Assembly (NCBI GenBank): GCA_902800025.1
Contig: CADCDA010000004.1
Span: 1 to 51,364, forward strand
From: an uncultured Erysipelotrichaceae bacterium
GTDB taxonomy: Bacteria; Bacillota_I; Bacilli_A; RFN20; CAG-826
Direction of reading: 5' to 3'
DNA length: 51,364 nt
Of this stretch, positions 44,097 to 51,364 are shown piece by piece (positions within the stretch are counted from its first letter, which is position 1; each line of letters opens with the position of its first letter). Below the pieces are notes generated by a model. It was not told where the DNA came from. It worked only from the letters and a program-made list of their open reading frames with translations, and did no database searches. The position numbers and the translations under genes were made by a program.

Positions 44097-45442
44097 TAGC
44101 ACACTCCTTGGGCTAACATTGCATCATAAACCTTCAAGAAACCCGCTATATTGGCGCCTAAGGCTAAATTTCTTGGCTGCCCAAACTTAACTGCGGTATC
44201 GTGACAATTCTTAAAGATTGTTTTCATGATTTCTTCTAATTTTTGATCAACTTCTTCAAATGTCCAGCTTAAGTGCATGGCGTTTTGGCTCATTTCTAAT
44301 CCAGAAACTGCAACACCACCTGCGTTACTGGCTTTGCCAGGAGCAAAGAGAACATCATTGGAATTGAAGTATCTAATCGCTTCAACATCTGTTGGCATAT
44401 TTGCACCTTCGACAACCATATAACATCCATTCTTCTTAAGAATTTCTGCTTCTTTCAAGGAGATTTCTCCTTGAGTAGCGCATGGTAAAGCAATGTCACA
44501 TGGTGTTGACCATAATCCTCTTGGTCCTTCGACAAACTTAACACCTTTATGTGTTTGGGCGTATTCTTTTGAGAACATGCCTTTTTCTTTACTGAGTTTA
44601 ACAATATATGGAACATCTAATCCGTTTGGATCGGTAACAAATCCATCAATATCACTCATACCAACAAGGATAGCTCCTAGTTGATTTGCTTTTTCGGCTG
44701 CCATACCGCCAACTTTTCCGCATCCAGAAATGATGACTTTCTTTCCTTTAAAGTCTGTGTTGAAGTATGTTTTTAGCATTTCTCTTGCGTAATAAAGTAA
44801 GCCATAGCCTGTTGCCTCTGGTCTAGCAAGAGAACCACCATAAGACATTCCTTTGCCTGTAAAAACACCAGACCATTCATCTTTAAGTTTCTTATAATAG
44901 CCAAACATATATCCAACTTCACGAGCTCCAAAGCCTAAATCACCAGCTGGAACGTCAGTGTCTGGACCAATATGTCTATATAATTCACTCATAAAGGATT
45001 GGCAGAACCTCATAACTTCGGCATCGCTCTTTCCGCGTGGGTCGAAATCTGCTCCACCTTTTCCTCCTCCCATAGGGAGGCCTGTTAAACTGTTTTTAAA
45101 TGTTTGTTCAAAACCCAAGAACTTAAGAATCGATAAATTTACAGATGGGTGAAATCTCATTCCACCTTTATATGGTCCAATTGCGGAGTTGAATTGAACA
45201 CGGTATCCTGTGTTAACACGAATTTTACCGCTATCATCAACCCATGGGACTCTCATTTGGATGACTCTTTCTGGGACGATTAATCTTTCTAATATTGAAA
45301 ATTGTTCAATTCTTGGGTCTTTTTCCACTAAGAAGTCCATCGAATCGAAAAATTCTTCAACAGCTGCAACGAATTCTTTTTCGTTGCCGTATCTTCTTTT
45401 GACATCTTCTAAAAGATTGTTGAGATACTCACTTTTATACAT
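44096..45442 (-). CDS. gdhA: Glutamate dehydrogenase, NADP type
   Basis: This 448-aa hexameric-type enzyme interconverts 2-oxoglutarate plus ammonia and glutamate. PMGGGKGGADFDPRGKSD contains the two substrate lysines, and DVPAGDLGFGAREVGYM and SGCGKVGGMAAEKA (dinucleotide fold) are intact. Length and the GKSDAEVMRFCQSFM stretch fit the NADP-linked small GDH class. The start is ATG 45442, with AAAGGAGG six bases upstream. In context it can assimilate ammonia released by purine breakdown and feed SerC. A hairpin precedes its ribosome site. Confidence 0.95.
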   Translation of the reverse strand: MYKSEYLNNLLEDVKRRYGNEKEFVAAVEEFFDSMDFLVEKDPRIEQFSILERLIVPERVIQMRVPWVDDSGKIRVNTGYRVQFNSAIGPYKGGMRFHPSVNLSILKFLGFEQTFKNSLTGLPMGGGKGGADFDPRGKSDAEVMRFCQSFMSELYRHIGPDTDVPAGDLGFGAREVGYMFGYYKKLKDEWSGVFTGKGMSYGGSLARPEATGYGLLYYAREMLKTYFNTDFKGKKVIISGCGKVGGMAAEKANQLGAILVGMSDIDGFVTDPNGLDVPYIVKLSKEKGMFSKEYAQTHKGVKFVEGPRGLWSTPCDIALPCATQGEISLKEAEILKKNGCYMVVEGANMPTDVEAIRYFNSNDVLFAPGKASNAGGVAVSGLEMSQNAMHLSWTFEEVDQKLEEIMKTIFKNCHDTAVKFGQPRNLALGANIAGFLKVYDAMLAQGVC

Positions 45443-45445
45443 ACG

Positions 45446-45478
45446 TATCCTCCTTTCCGTCATTAGAAAAACACTAAG
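45446..45478 (-). promoter_or_regulatory. Leader hairpin directly upstream of the gdhA ribosome site
   Basis: On the minus strand CCGTCA-C-TTAG pairs with CTAA-TGACGG around the loop TGTTTTT, giving ten pairs with one bulged C. The stem ends immediately before AAAGGAGG of gdhA. It could be an operator or an mRNA structure controlling initiation. A weak promoter, TGTGTT-17-TATAAA, lies upstream. Confidence 0.45.
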
Positions 45479-45562
45479 TGACGGAGTTAATAATGTTTAT
45501 ACCTGCATTAATGATATTAACACACCTTGTTCTTTTTATTAATATAAAAGAAAAATGAACGT

Positions 45563-45590
45563 TAAATAAAATCCTCCATAAGGAGGATTC
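45563..45590 (-). terminator. Terminator after the deaminase gene
   Basis: AATCCTCC/GGAGGATT (45570-45589) is a perfect eight-pair stem with a four-base loop, followed on the minus strand by TTATTT. Confidence 0.85.
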
Positions 45591-45594
45591 AAAT

Positions 45595-46050
45595 CTAATA
45601 TAACTTATGGGTTAGGCTTTCGTATTCAGCGTATAACTTTAGACAAGCTTTTCTATCTAATTCAATAACAAGCTTTTCTCTTTCGCCAGGCTGTTGCATT
45701 TGATAGAACTTTGCGTCTCTAAATCCGATTTGTTCTGTATCAAAGATATTGCATCCGTAATAAACCTTTTCGATATTAGCCCATAATATTGCTGACATGC
45801 ACATTGGGCATGGTTCACCAGTTGTATATAATTCACAACCACTTAAATCAAATGTTCCAAGTGTTTTACATGCTTTATGAATTGCCATCATTTCTCCATG
45901 ACAAGTTGGATCGTTATTTTTTAAAACTTGGTTATGTCCTTTTCCAACCACCACTCCGTCTTTAACAATAACTGCGCCAAATGGACCACCGTGTTGGTTT
46001 CTAATTCCTTTTCTGGCTTCATTAATTGCCATTCTCATGTACTTATTCAT
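45595..46050 (-). CDS. Cytidine-deaminase-fold nucleobase deaminase, guanine deaminase-like
   Basis: This 151-aa zinc deaminase has the HxE motif in CHGEMMAI (the catalytic Glu) and PCPMC (the two zinc Cys). GGPFGAVIVKDG and NNDPTCHGE are very close to the pattern of Bacillus GuaD, as is the segment with ILWANIEKVYYG. The likely reaction is guanine to xanthine, which would feed the purine operon; tRNA adenosine deaminase (TadA) is the alternative, but its tRNA-binding residues are not evident. It follows the glycosyltransferase by 29 bases, with GAGG upstream. Confidence 0.8.
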   Translation of the reverse strand: MNKYMRMAINEARKGIRNQHGGPFGAVIVKDGVVVGKGHNQVLKNNDPTCHGEMMAIHKACKTLGTFDLSGCELYTTGEPCPMCMSAILWANIEKVYYGCNIFDTEQIGFRDAKFYQMQQPGEREKLVIELDRKACLKLYAEYESLTHKLY

Positions 46051-46079
46051 ACGAATACCTCTTTCTAATTAATTTTATA

Positions 46080-47117
46080 TTATTTTGATTTTCTTTTCGA
46101 TTTCCATTTGATTAAAACACGTTGATAATACTCTTTCCACGTCTTAGTTAGCATCTCTTCATTATAGAAATCAGAGACGAATTCAGCGTTATCGCTTTGT
46201 TCCTTATAGTAGGTTGCGTCATTTTTGAGTTTTTGTAGTTCACTAGAAAATTCTTCAACGTTATTTCCTTTCGCATATTTTGAGAAAAGAATCGGTTTAT
46301 ACAATTCTAAATCTCTTACTAAAAATGGCTTATGAACATTCGCGATTTCAAGAATTGTCATTGGAAATAATTCCATGTATGAAGGCATAAATAAGACGTC
46401 ACACGAATTATAAACTTCATTCATGTATTTTCTATCAATAATTGGAATATGAAGCATATTTTGTGGCAAATTTTTGAATAATTTCCTATATTTTCTATAT
46501 CCGTGCATAATTCTTCCGAACGAGAATCCACCAACCCAGACGAAGAAAAGATCTGGATTTTGTCTTGCGGTCTCCACAAAGTCGTCAATACCTTTTCTGG
46601 TTTGAATTTGTCCACATCCTAAAACGACAAATTTGTCTTTTGGAATGTCATATTTGTCTTTAAGTTCTTCTACTTTTTCTTTTTCGAGGACGCAGAATTC
46701 ATTATGATCAACATAATTCGGTATATAGGTTATTTTTTCTCTTGGAATTCCAAGCTTTTCTAAGTCTTTTATGAAGCATGGATTAACCACAACTAGTTCA
46801 TCAGCTTTACGGTAATATGAATTCACGTAAGCATCAAAAATAATTTCCGCTATTTTGGGTAATTTAATGCTTTGGTGATTTTTAGCGGGAATAAAATGAA
46901 CATAAACAATGTTTAAATGTTTCTTGTTCATCCTCATTCTATAGCCTGGATGAACACTATGAATGTGATAAATATCAAAGTCAGATTTCTTTGAATTAAT
47001 CTCTACATTAAAATCGTTAATCTTGCTGACTAACGTTACTTGTTCACGATATGCACTCGCAACGCCTTGGCCTTGTGCAACCTCAGCCTTGCTGAGCATA
47101 TTTATACGAATTTTCAT
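46080..47117 (-). CDS. GT4-type glycosyltransferase, CpoA/DgdS-like glycolipid synthase
   Basis: This 345-aa GT-B enzyme has VAQGQGVASAY at the acceptor side, FDIYHIHSVHPGY, VVVNPCF, LGCGQIQTRKGIDDFVE at the donor domain, and the nucleotide-sugar EX7E-type region MELFPMTILEIAN. These features strongly resemble streptococcal galactosyl/glucosyl-diacylglycerol synthases, so it probably adds the second sugar of a membrane glycolipid at the inner membrane face. The C-terminus is very basic. It has no Shine-Dalgarno; TACAAT ends nine bases before the ATG. The deaminase gene follows in the same unit. Confidence 0.82.
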   Translation of the reverse strand: MKIRINMLSKAEVAQGQGVASAYREQVTLVSKINDFNVEINSKKSDFDIYHIHSVHPGYRMRMNKKHLNIVYVHFIPAKNHQSIKLPKIAEIIFDAYVNSYYRKADELVVVNPCFIKDLEKLGIPREKITYIPNYVDHNEFCVLEKEKVEELKDKYDIPKDKFVVLGCGQIQTRKGIDDFVETARQNPDLFFVWVGGFSFGRIMHGYRKYRKLFKNLPQNMLHIPIIDRKYMNEVYNSCDVLFMPSYMELFPMTILEIANVHKPFLVRDLELYKPILFSKYAKGNNVEEFSSELQKLKNDATYYKEQSDNAEFVSDFYNEEMLTKTWKEYYQRVLIKWKSKRKSK

Positions 47118-47126
47118 ACTATGATT

Positions 47127-47155
47127 ATTGTAAAGGCGTTTAAGAGAAAAAGAAA
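47127..47155 (-). promoter_or_regulatory. Promoter of the glycosyltransferase-deaminase unit
   Basis: TTTCTT (47155-47150, weak), a 17-base spacer and TACAAT (47132-47127) lie nine bases before the ATG at 47117. Confidence 0.45.
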
Positions 47156-47167
47156 CTATTTAATTTA

Positions 47168-47206
47168 TTGTGCTAAGTATCTAAGTATCTTATAATTTAG
47201 ATACTT
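47168..47206 (+). promoter_or_regulatory. tldDE promoter overlapped by a 10-bp inverted repeat
   Basis: TTGTGC (47168-47173), a 17-base spacer and TATAAT (47191-47196) form a good promoter. AAGTATCTAA (47175-47184) and TTAGATACTT (47197-47206) are perfect inverted copies flanking the -10. AAGTATCT is also directly repeated. This looks like a repressor operator. Confidence 0.65.
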
Positions 47207-47231
47207 TTGAACATAAAGGAGGTAAATATCA

Positions 47232-48632
47232 ATGATTAGTAAAAAGCTTGCTATCGAAGTTTTGAATGAAATGCTTTCCACGGGCGCTGATTACGCTGAG
47301 ATTTTTTACGAAGACAGTCACTCTGCTGGTCTCTCAATTGAAAATGGAAAAGTATCATCCAGTTCCTACAACATCACTTCTGGTGCTGGACTTAGATTAT
47401 TAAAAGAAAATAGATGTGTATACGGATATACAAGCGATTTAACAAAAAAAGGCTTAATTAATTTAGCTAAATCATTAAACAAATCATTTAATGGTGAACG
47501 TTTATTAACGGTTAAAAAATTAGAAATGATCAGAGGCAAAAATAGAAATGTGATTGCCAAAAGTTATGATGATATACCAGTTAAGGACAAAATTAATCTT
47601 GTTAGAGAAGGAATTAAAGAAATCGAATCTTTTAAAGATCCAAGAATCGTAAGATACTTAGGTTCTTTTGGTAATAGTATTAGAAATGTGACTATTTTTA
47701 ATTCCAAAGAAAGGTGGTTTTCAAGAAAAACAGAATTTGCTCGATTGGTATATTCAATTGTCTTAGCGGATGAAAATGGAATGGAAACTGCTTTTGAAGG
47801 ACCTGGTTGTCAAATGGATATCAGCTATTTCCAAGACAAGGCCAAACCTAGAGAAGTAGCAAGAAAAGCCGTAGAAGTTGGCTTAAAAATGCTCGCCGCC
47901 AAAGAATGTCCTTCAGGAAAAATGCCAGTTGTTATTGGTAATGGATGGGGTGGAGTTCTTTTTCACGAAGCATGCGGACATCCACTAGAAGCTAGTGCTG
48001 TTAGTAGAGGATTAAGTTACGCAACAGGCAAAGAAGGCCAAATGATTGCTTCACCAGTAGTCACCGCTATTGATGATTCAACTATTCCAAATGCATGGGG
48101 ATCAATTGACATTGATGACGAAGGAAATCCAGGAACAAAAAGAGTCTTAATTAAAGACGGAGTCCTTAAAGACTTCATGATAGATGACTTCAATGGAAGA
48201 AGAATGGGTAGACAAGGAAACGGTTCTTGCCGTAGGCAAAACTACAAATATTGTCCAACTAGCCGTATGAGTAACACTTATATTGATAACGGCAAATCAA
48301 CTAGAGAAGAAATTATCGCTGCAACAAAACTTGGCTTATATGCAGTAAGCTTTGCAGGCGGCAGTGTTAACCCAGCAACTGGAGAATTCAACTTTGGCGT
48401 CTCAGAAGCGTACATTATTAGAGATGGCAAGGTTTGTGAACCAGTTAAAGGCGCAACATTAATTGGCAAAGGTGAAGAAGTCCTTAAAAAGATTGATATG
48501 GTTGCTAATGACCTTGAACTTGCCCAAGGAATGTGTGGCGCAGCCAGTGGAAGTATTAGAACAAACGTTGGTCAACCCACTTTAAGAGTTAGTGAAATGA
48601 CCGTTGGTGGTAGAGGAGGAGAATTAAAGTAA
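47232..48632 (+). CDS. tldD: TldD-type metallopeptidase
   Basis: This 466-aa zinc protease subunit is of the TldD/PmbA family. HEACGH (HExxxH) in LFHEACGHPLEASAVSRGLS is the catalytic metal site and is complete. TldD forms a heterodimer with TldE that degrades unfolded or leader peptides, for example of microcins and other modified peptides. The partner gene begins one base after its stop. AAGGAGG lies about eight bases upstream. The promoter carries a palindromic operator. Confidence 0.93.
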   Translation: MISKKLAIEVLNEMLSTGADYAEIFYEDSHSAGLSIENGKVSSSSYNITSGAGLRLLKENRCVYGYTSDLTKKGLINLAKSLNKSFNGERLLTVKKLEMIRGKNRNVIAKSYDDIPVKDKINLVREGIKEIESFKDPRIVRYLGSFGNSIRNVTIFNSKERWFSRKTEFARLVYSIVLADENGMETAFEGPGCQMDISYFQDKAKPREVARKAVEVGLKMLAAKECPSGKMPVVIGNGWGGVLFHEACGHPLEASAVSRGLSYATGKEGQMIASPVVTAIDDSTIPNAWGSIDIDDEGNPGTKRVLIKDGVLKDFMIDDFNGRRMGRQGNGSCRRQNYKYCPTSRMSNTYIDNGKSTREEIIAATKLGLYAVSFAGGSVNPATGEFNFGVSEAYIIRDGKVCEPVKGATLIGKGEEVLKKIDMVANDLELAQGMCGAASGSIRTNVGQPTLRVSEMTVGGRGGELK

Positions 48633-48633
48633 C

Positions 48634-49959
48634 ATGAAATACGATAAGTTTTTTGCTCTTGCTAAAGAAGCAGGAATTGAAGAATGTGAATTTACAGTAG
48701 CAACCTCTACATCATTAGAAATAACCCTATTCCACGGTGAAATTGATAGTTATTCACCAAATAGTTCTTCTACTTTTATGGCAAGAGGAATTTATAAAGG
48801 AAAAATGGGTGCAATTGTCAGTGATGTCTATAACAAAGACTCCGCTGAGTTATTTGTGAAAGCCATTATTGAAAACGCTTCAGTTATCGAAAACGATGAT
48901 CCTGTATTTATTTTCAAAGGAAGCGAAAAATACCATAAAATAAATACTTTTAACAAGGAATTAGAAAAAATTTCAGTTGATCAGAAGCTAAATAAGCTCT
49001 ACGAACTAGAAAGAAAAATTAAGGAATTAGATAAAAGAATCATTGAAATCCAAATGGTCGGATTTGAAGAAGCAAGCTCGACTTTGACAATTCTAAACAG
49101 CCATGGATTAAAGCTCGTTCAAAAGAACAATCACTTCGTTTATTATGGTGGAGCGGTTGCTAAAGAAGGAGAACAAGTCAAAACTGGCTTCGACATGGCA
49201 TTTGGAAACGATTTTTCCAAGTTTGATGTCGATGAATTAGCAAAATCTATTGTTAAAGAAACGGTCAGCAAGCTAGGCGGATATCAATGTGAATCATCAA
49301 CCTACAGAGCTGTGCTTTCGCAAGACGTTGTTAAGACATTTATGTCAGCATATGTTGGCAGCGCAGACGCAGAAGACGTTCAAAAGAACTCTTCATTATT
49401 TGTAGGCAAGCTCGGACAAAAAGTTGCTTCAAAGAAAATCACTATAGAAGATAAACCATTAGCAAAAACAGTATTTGCAAAATCATTTGATGATGAAGGT
49501 GTTGCTACACGCAATCTTCCAATCATTAAAAATGGTATCCTTCAAAACTATCTGTATAATTTAACAACCGCCGCTAAAGATGGTGTTCAATCTAATGGTC
49601 ACGGTTCCGTTGGTGGAGGAAGTAAGGTTTCCACTACAACTTGGTATTTAGAGATGAAAGCTGGCAAAAAGACACTTGATGAATTATTTGCCGAAGTTGG
49701 TAATGGAGTTTATATCACCGAAGTCCAAGGAATGCATGCCGGTTTAAATCCTAGAAGTGGTAATTTCTCTTTGCAATCTACAGGATTTATGATTGAAAAC
49801 GGAAAAGTTACTCACGGATTAGATATCATTACTGTTTCCGGTAACTTAGTTGATCTCTTTAATTCAATTACTGAAGTCGGAAGTGATTCAAAAGAGTTTG
49901 CAAGCGGAATGAAATGTCCATCCGCAATTGTTAAAAAGATTGTTGTCTCTGGCAAATAA
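48634..49959 (+). CDS. tldE: TldE/PmbA-type partner of TldD
   Basis: This 441-aa protein has the TldE fold and lacks the HExxxH motif of the catalytic subunit, as expected. SNGHGSVGGGSKVSTTTWYLE, the GNGVYITEVQGMHAGLNPRSGNF stretch and the C-terminal NSITEVGSDSKEFASG are hallmark segments; positions are roughly 320-430. It begins one base after tldD and ends with its own terminator, so the pair is a closed operon. Confidence 0.92.
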   Translation: MKYDKFFALAKEAGIEECEFTVATSTSLEITLFHGEIDSYSPNSSSTFMARGIYKGKMGAIVSDVYNKDSAELFVKAIIENASVIENDDPVFIFKGSEKYHKINTFNKELEKISVDQKLNKLYELERKIKELDKRIIEIQMVGFEEASSTLTILNSHGLKLVQKNNHFVYYGGAVAKEGEQVKTGFDMAFGNDFSKFDVDELAKSIVKETVSKLGGYQCESSTYRAVLSQDVVKTFMSAYVGSADAEDVQKNSSLFVGKLGQKVASKKITIEDKPLAKTVFAKSFDDEGVATRNLPIIKNGILQNYLYNLTTAAKDGVQSNGHGSVGGGSKVSTTTWYLEMKAGKKTLDELFAEVGNGVYITEVQGMHAGLNPRSGNFSLQSTGFMIENGKVTHGLDIITVSGNLVDLFNSITEVGSDSKEFASGMKCPSAIVKKIVVSGK

Positions 49960-49977
49960 TCAAATAATTATTAGATT

Positions 49978-50008
49978 AGACTTGTTTAATTCAAGTCTTT
50001 TCTTTTAA
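49978..50008 (+). terminator. Terminator after tldE
   Basis: AGACTTG/CAAGTCT (49978-49998) forms a seven-pair stem followed by TTTTCTTTT. Confidence 0.85.
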
Positions 50009-50049
50009 TATTTTTTATTATTCTATATGCTGTGTTTATATTATTGGGT

Positions 50050-50055
50050 TATAAT
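50050..50055 (+). promoter_or_regulatory. -10 element of mgtE
   Basis: A consensus TATAAT ends ten bases before the mgtE ATG. No good -35 is seen at 16-18 bases. There is no Shine-Dalgarno between it and the ATG. Confidence 0.5.
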
Positions 50056-50065
50056 AACTTAAGTT

Positions 50066-51364
50066 ATGGAAGAAAATAAGAATATTTTAAAACAATGGGT
50101 GTTATCCGCAATTAATAATCGTAGTAGCAAAGAGTTAAAAGAAATCTTTGAAACTATTCCAAACATCGATATTGCAGAAGCGGTAGCAGACGTTGATGAT
50201 CCAAAGCAACTTCTGTATATTTTCCGTGTCGTTGGAAGCGAATACTCCGCTGAATTTTTTGCTGAACTTTCTTCCGAACAACAAGAGATTGTTATCAATG
50301 CTTTCTCTGATAAAGAATTAATGGAATTAATTAGTGATTCCTACGCTGACGATATCGTTGATACCATCGAAGAAATGCCAGCTAACATCGTTACTAGGGT
50401 CTTAAAAGCATGTCCAAAAGATCTAAGAGGCGACGTTAATCGCTTACTTAACTATAAAGACAACACTGCTGGAAGCATAATGACTACCGAATACATCGAA
50501 ATGAAAGATTCGGTGACAGTCAAAGAAGCTATTGAAACTATTCGTATCAAAGGTAAAGACGCTGAAACAGTGTATACAATCTTTGTTAGAGATAATAAAA
50601 GAACCCTCGTCGGCACAGTTGAATTATCAGATTTAATCTTCTCCAAAGAAGACCAAGTCTTATCAGAAATTATGGATAAAGACTTTGTCTCTTGTAATGT
50701 CAATGATGACCAAGAAGATGTCGCTAAAAAGTTCAAACGTTACGACTTAACTGCTATGGCAGTTGTTAATAGTGAAAACAAAATTGTTGGTATTATCACA
50801 ATCGACGATATCGTCGATATTATGGAACAAGAAGTCAGTGAAGATATCGCTCACATGGCTGCTATTACCGACATGGAGGAACCATATCTTAAAACTCCAA
50901 TTTTAAAACTTGTTTTAAAGTGTGCTCCTTGGATTATTGCCTTAATGATTCTTCAAATCTTCTCCACAATGATTCTTTCTAAATTTGAAGGCGTCATTGG
51001 ACAATTCGCTATTTTAGCGGTCTTCACCCCACTTATTATGGATGCTGGAGGAAATTCAGGTGGACAAACCACCACTATGATTGTCCGTTCGTTATCTCTA
51101 GATGAATTTAGCGGAAAAGACTATGGCAAGGTAGTTCTAAAAGAACTAAGAGTTGCATCCATTATCGGCGCAATTATTGCTGTGTTCGCATTTGGATGGT
51201 TAATGTTTGAAATGAGTGTTGGTATTGTTAACACCGACTCCATCTTACACCTAGTTAACAAAAACGGTGGCAACTATAACGCTTATATGGCACTTGTTGC
51301 TTCATTAGTTGCAGGTACCTTATTTGTGACAATGATTATTTCTCGTCTTGTTGGTGTGTCCTTA
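50066..51364 (+). CDS. mgtE: MgtE magnesium transporter, 3' end outside window
   Basis: The frame is open for 433 codons from ATG 50066 to the edge. It has an N-terminal helical MgtE_N domain (about 1-125), two CBS domains (about 130-255; NYKDNTAGSIMTTEY opens the first) and the start of the membrane domain, with PWIIALMILQIFSTMI and the pore-lining PLIMDAGGNSGGQTTTM. MgtE is a Mg2+-gated channel; the N and CBS domains sense cytosolic Mg2+. There is no room for a Mg2+ riboswitch between the preceding terminator and the start, and the mRNA looks leaderless. Confidence 0.92.
   Translation, partial: MEENKNILKQWVLSAINNRSSKELKEIFETIPNIDIAEAVADVDDPKQLLYIFRVVGSEYSAEFFAELSSEQQEIVINAFSDKELMELISDSYADDIVDTIEEMPANIVTRVLKACPKDLRGDVNRLLNYKDNTAGSIMTTEYIEMKDSVTVKEAIETIRIKGKDAETVYTIFVRDNKRTLVGTVELSDLIFSKEDQVLSEIMDKDFVSCNVNDDQEDVAKKFKRYDLTAMAVVNSENKIVGIITIDDIVDIMEQEVSEDIAHMAAITDMEEPYLKTPILKLVLKCAPWIIALMILQIFSTMILSKFEGVIGQFAILAVFTPLIMDAGGNSGGQTTTMIVRSLSLDEFSGKDYGKVVLKELRVASIIGAIIAVFAFGWLMFEMSVGIVNTDSILHLVNKNGGNYNAYMALVASLVAGTLFVTMIISRLVGVSL

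Noticed and set aside
50009-50065. Mg2+ riboswitch (M-box or ykkC-like) upstream of mgtE
   Set aside because: Only 57 bases lie between the tldE terminator and the mgtE ATG, with a TATAAT ten bases before it; this is far too short for such a leader.

Overview
The window is low-GC bacterial DNA using the standard genetic code: TGA is a stop, for example at the end of the gene at 1754..2287, and tryptophan is TGG. Gene content suggests an anaerobic, uncultured gut-type member of the Bacilli (Erysipelotrichales / RFN20 / Mollicutes-adjacent lineages). This rests on Lgt, MgtE, a CpoA-like glycolipid glycosyltransferase, TldD/E and surface proteins that end in a membrane helix plus lysines. The taxonomic placement is inference; there is no rRNA in the window.

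Layout. 1-1161: a partial gene, a small orphan gene, a truncated tRNA relic and an intact tRNA-Ala(CGC). 1179-3240: two small membrane proteins and a ROK sugar kinase. 3330-11297: an 878-aa surface protein, an MscS channel and a 1337-aa protein made of about ten degenerate repeats. 11387-27574: one 14-gene minus-strand operon for anaerobic purine catabolism. Its order of transcription is mocA, xdhB, xdhC, xdhA, hyuA, ssnA, a preA-like gene, a second xdhA-xdhC-xdhB set, two PLP enzymes, ygeY and ygeW. It has a promoter directly in front of mocA and a strong terminator behind ygeW. 27596-30181: a CPBP protease, lgt and a divergent carbamate kinase. 30187-33779: a heterodimeric ABC exporter behind three palindromes. 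33788-35540: flavodoxin, tRNA-Pro and a DUF2130 protein. 35658-38553: a membrane-anchored protein and a membrane EAL phosphodiesterase. 38552-40630: a NERD nuclease-like protein, a small basic protein and an Xre regulator fused to membrane helices. 40636-45442: gdhA, DUF1015, serC and serA as one operon. 45563-47117: a glycolipid glycosyltransferase and a nucleobase deaminase. 47168-50008: tldD-tldE. 50050-51364: the start of mgtE.

How it fits together. The central operon resembles the E. coli yge/ygf (uric acid / selenium-linked) cluster: two molybdenum hydroxylases, MocA for their cofactor, two amidohydrolases (HyuA, SsnA), YgeY and YgeW. YgeW probably produces or uses carbamoyl phosphate, and the nearby carbamate kinase could convert that to ATP. 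The guanine-deaminase-like gene at 45595 could feed xanthine into the route. The canonical YgeX (diaminopropionate ammonia-lyase) and YgfK are absent; two other fold-type II PLP enzymes and a short PreA-type flavoprotein occupy their place. The gdhA-serC-serA operon links glutamate to serine and contains DUF1015 where no SerB is seen.

A window-wide oddity is translation initiation. About nine first-in-transcript genes lack a Shine-Dalgarno sequence and have a -10-like hexamer only 6-12 bases before ATG, which suggests frequent leaderless mRNAs. Internal operon genes mostly have strong AGGAGG sites.
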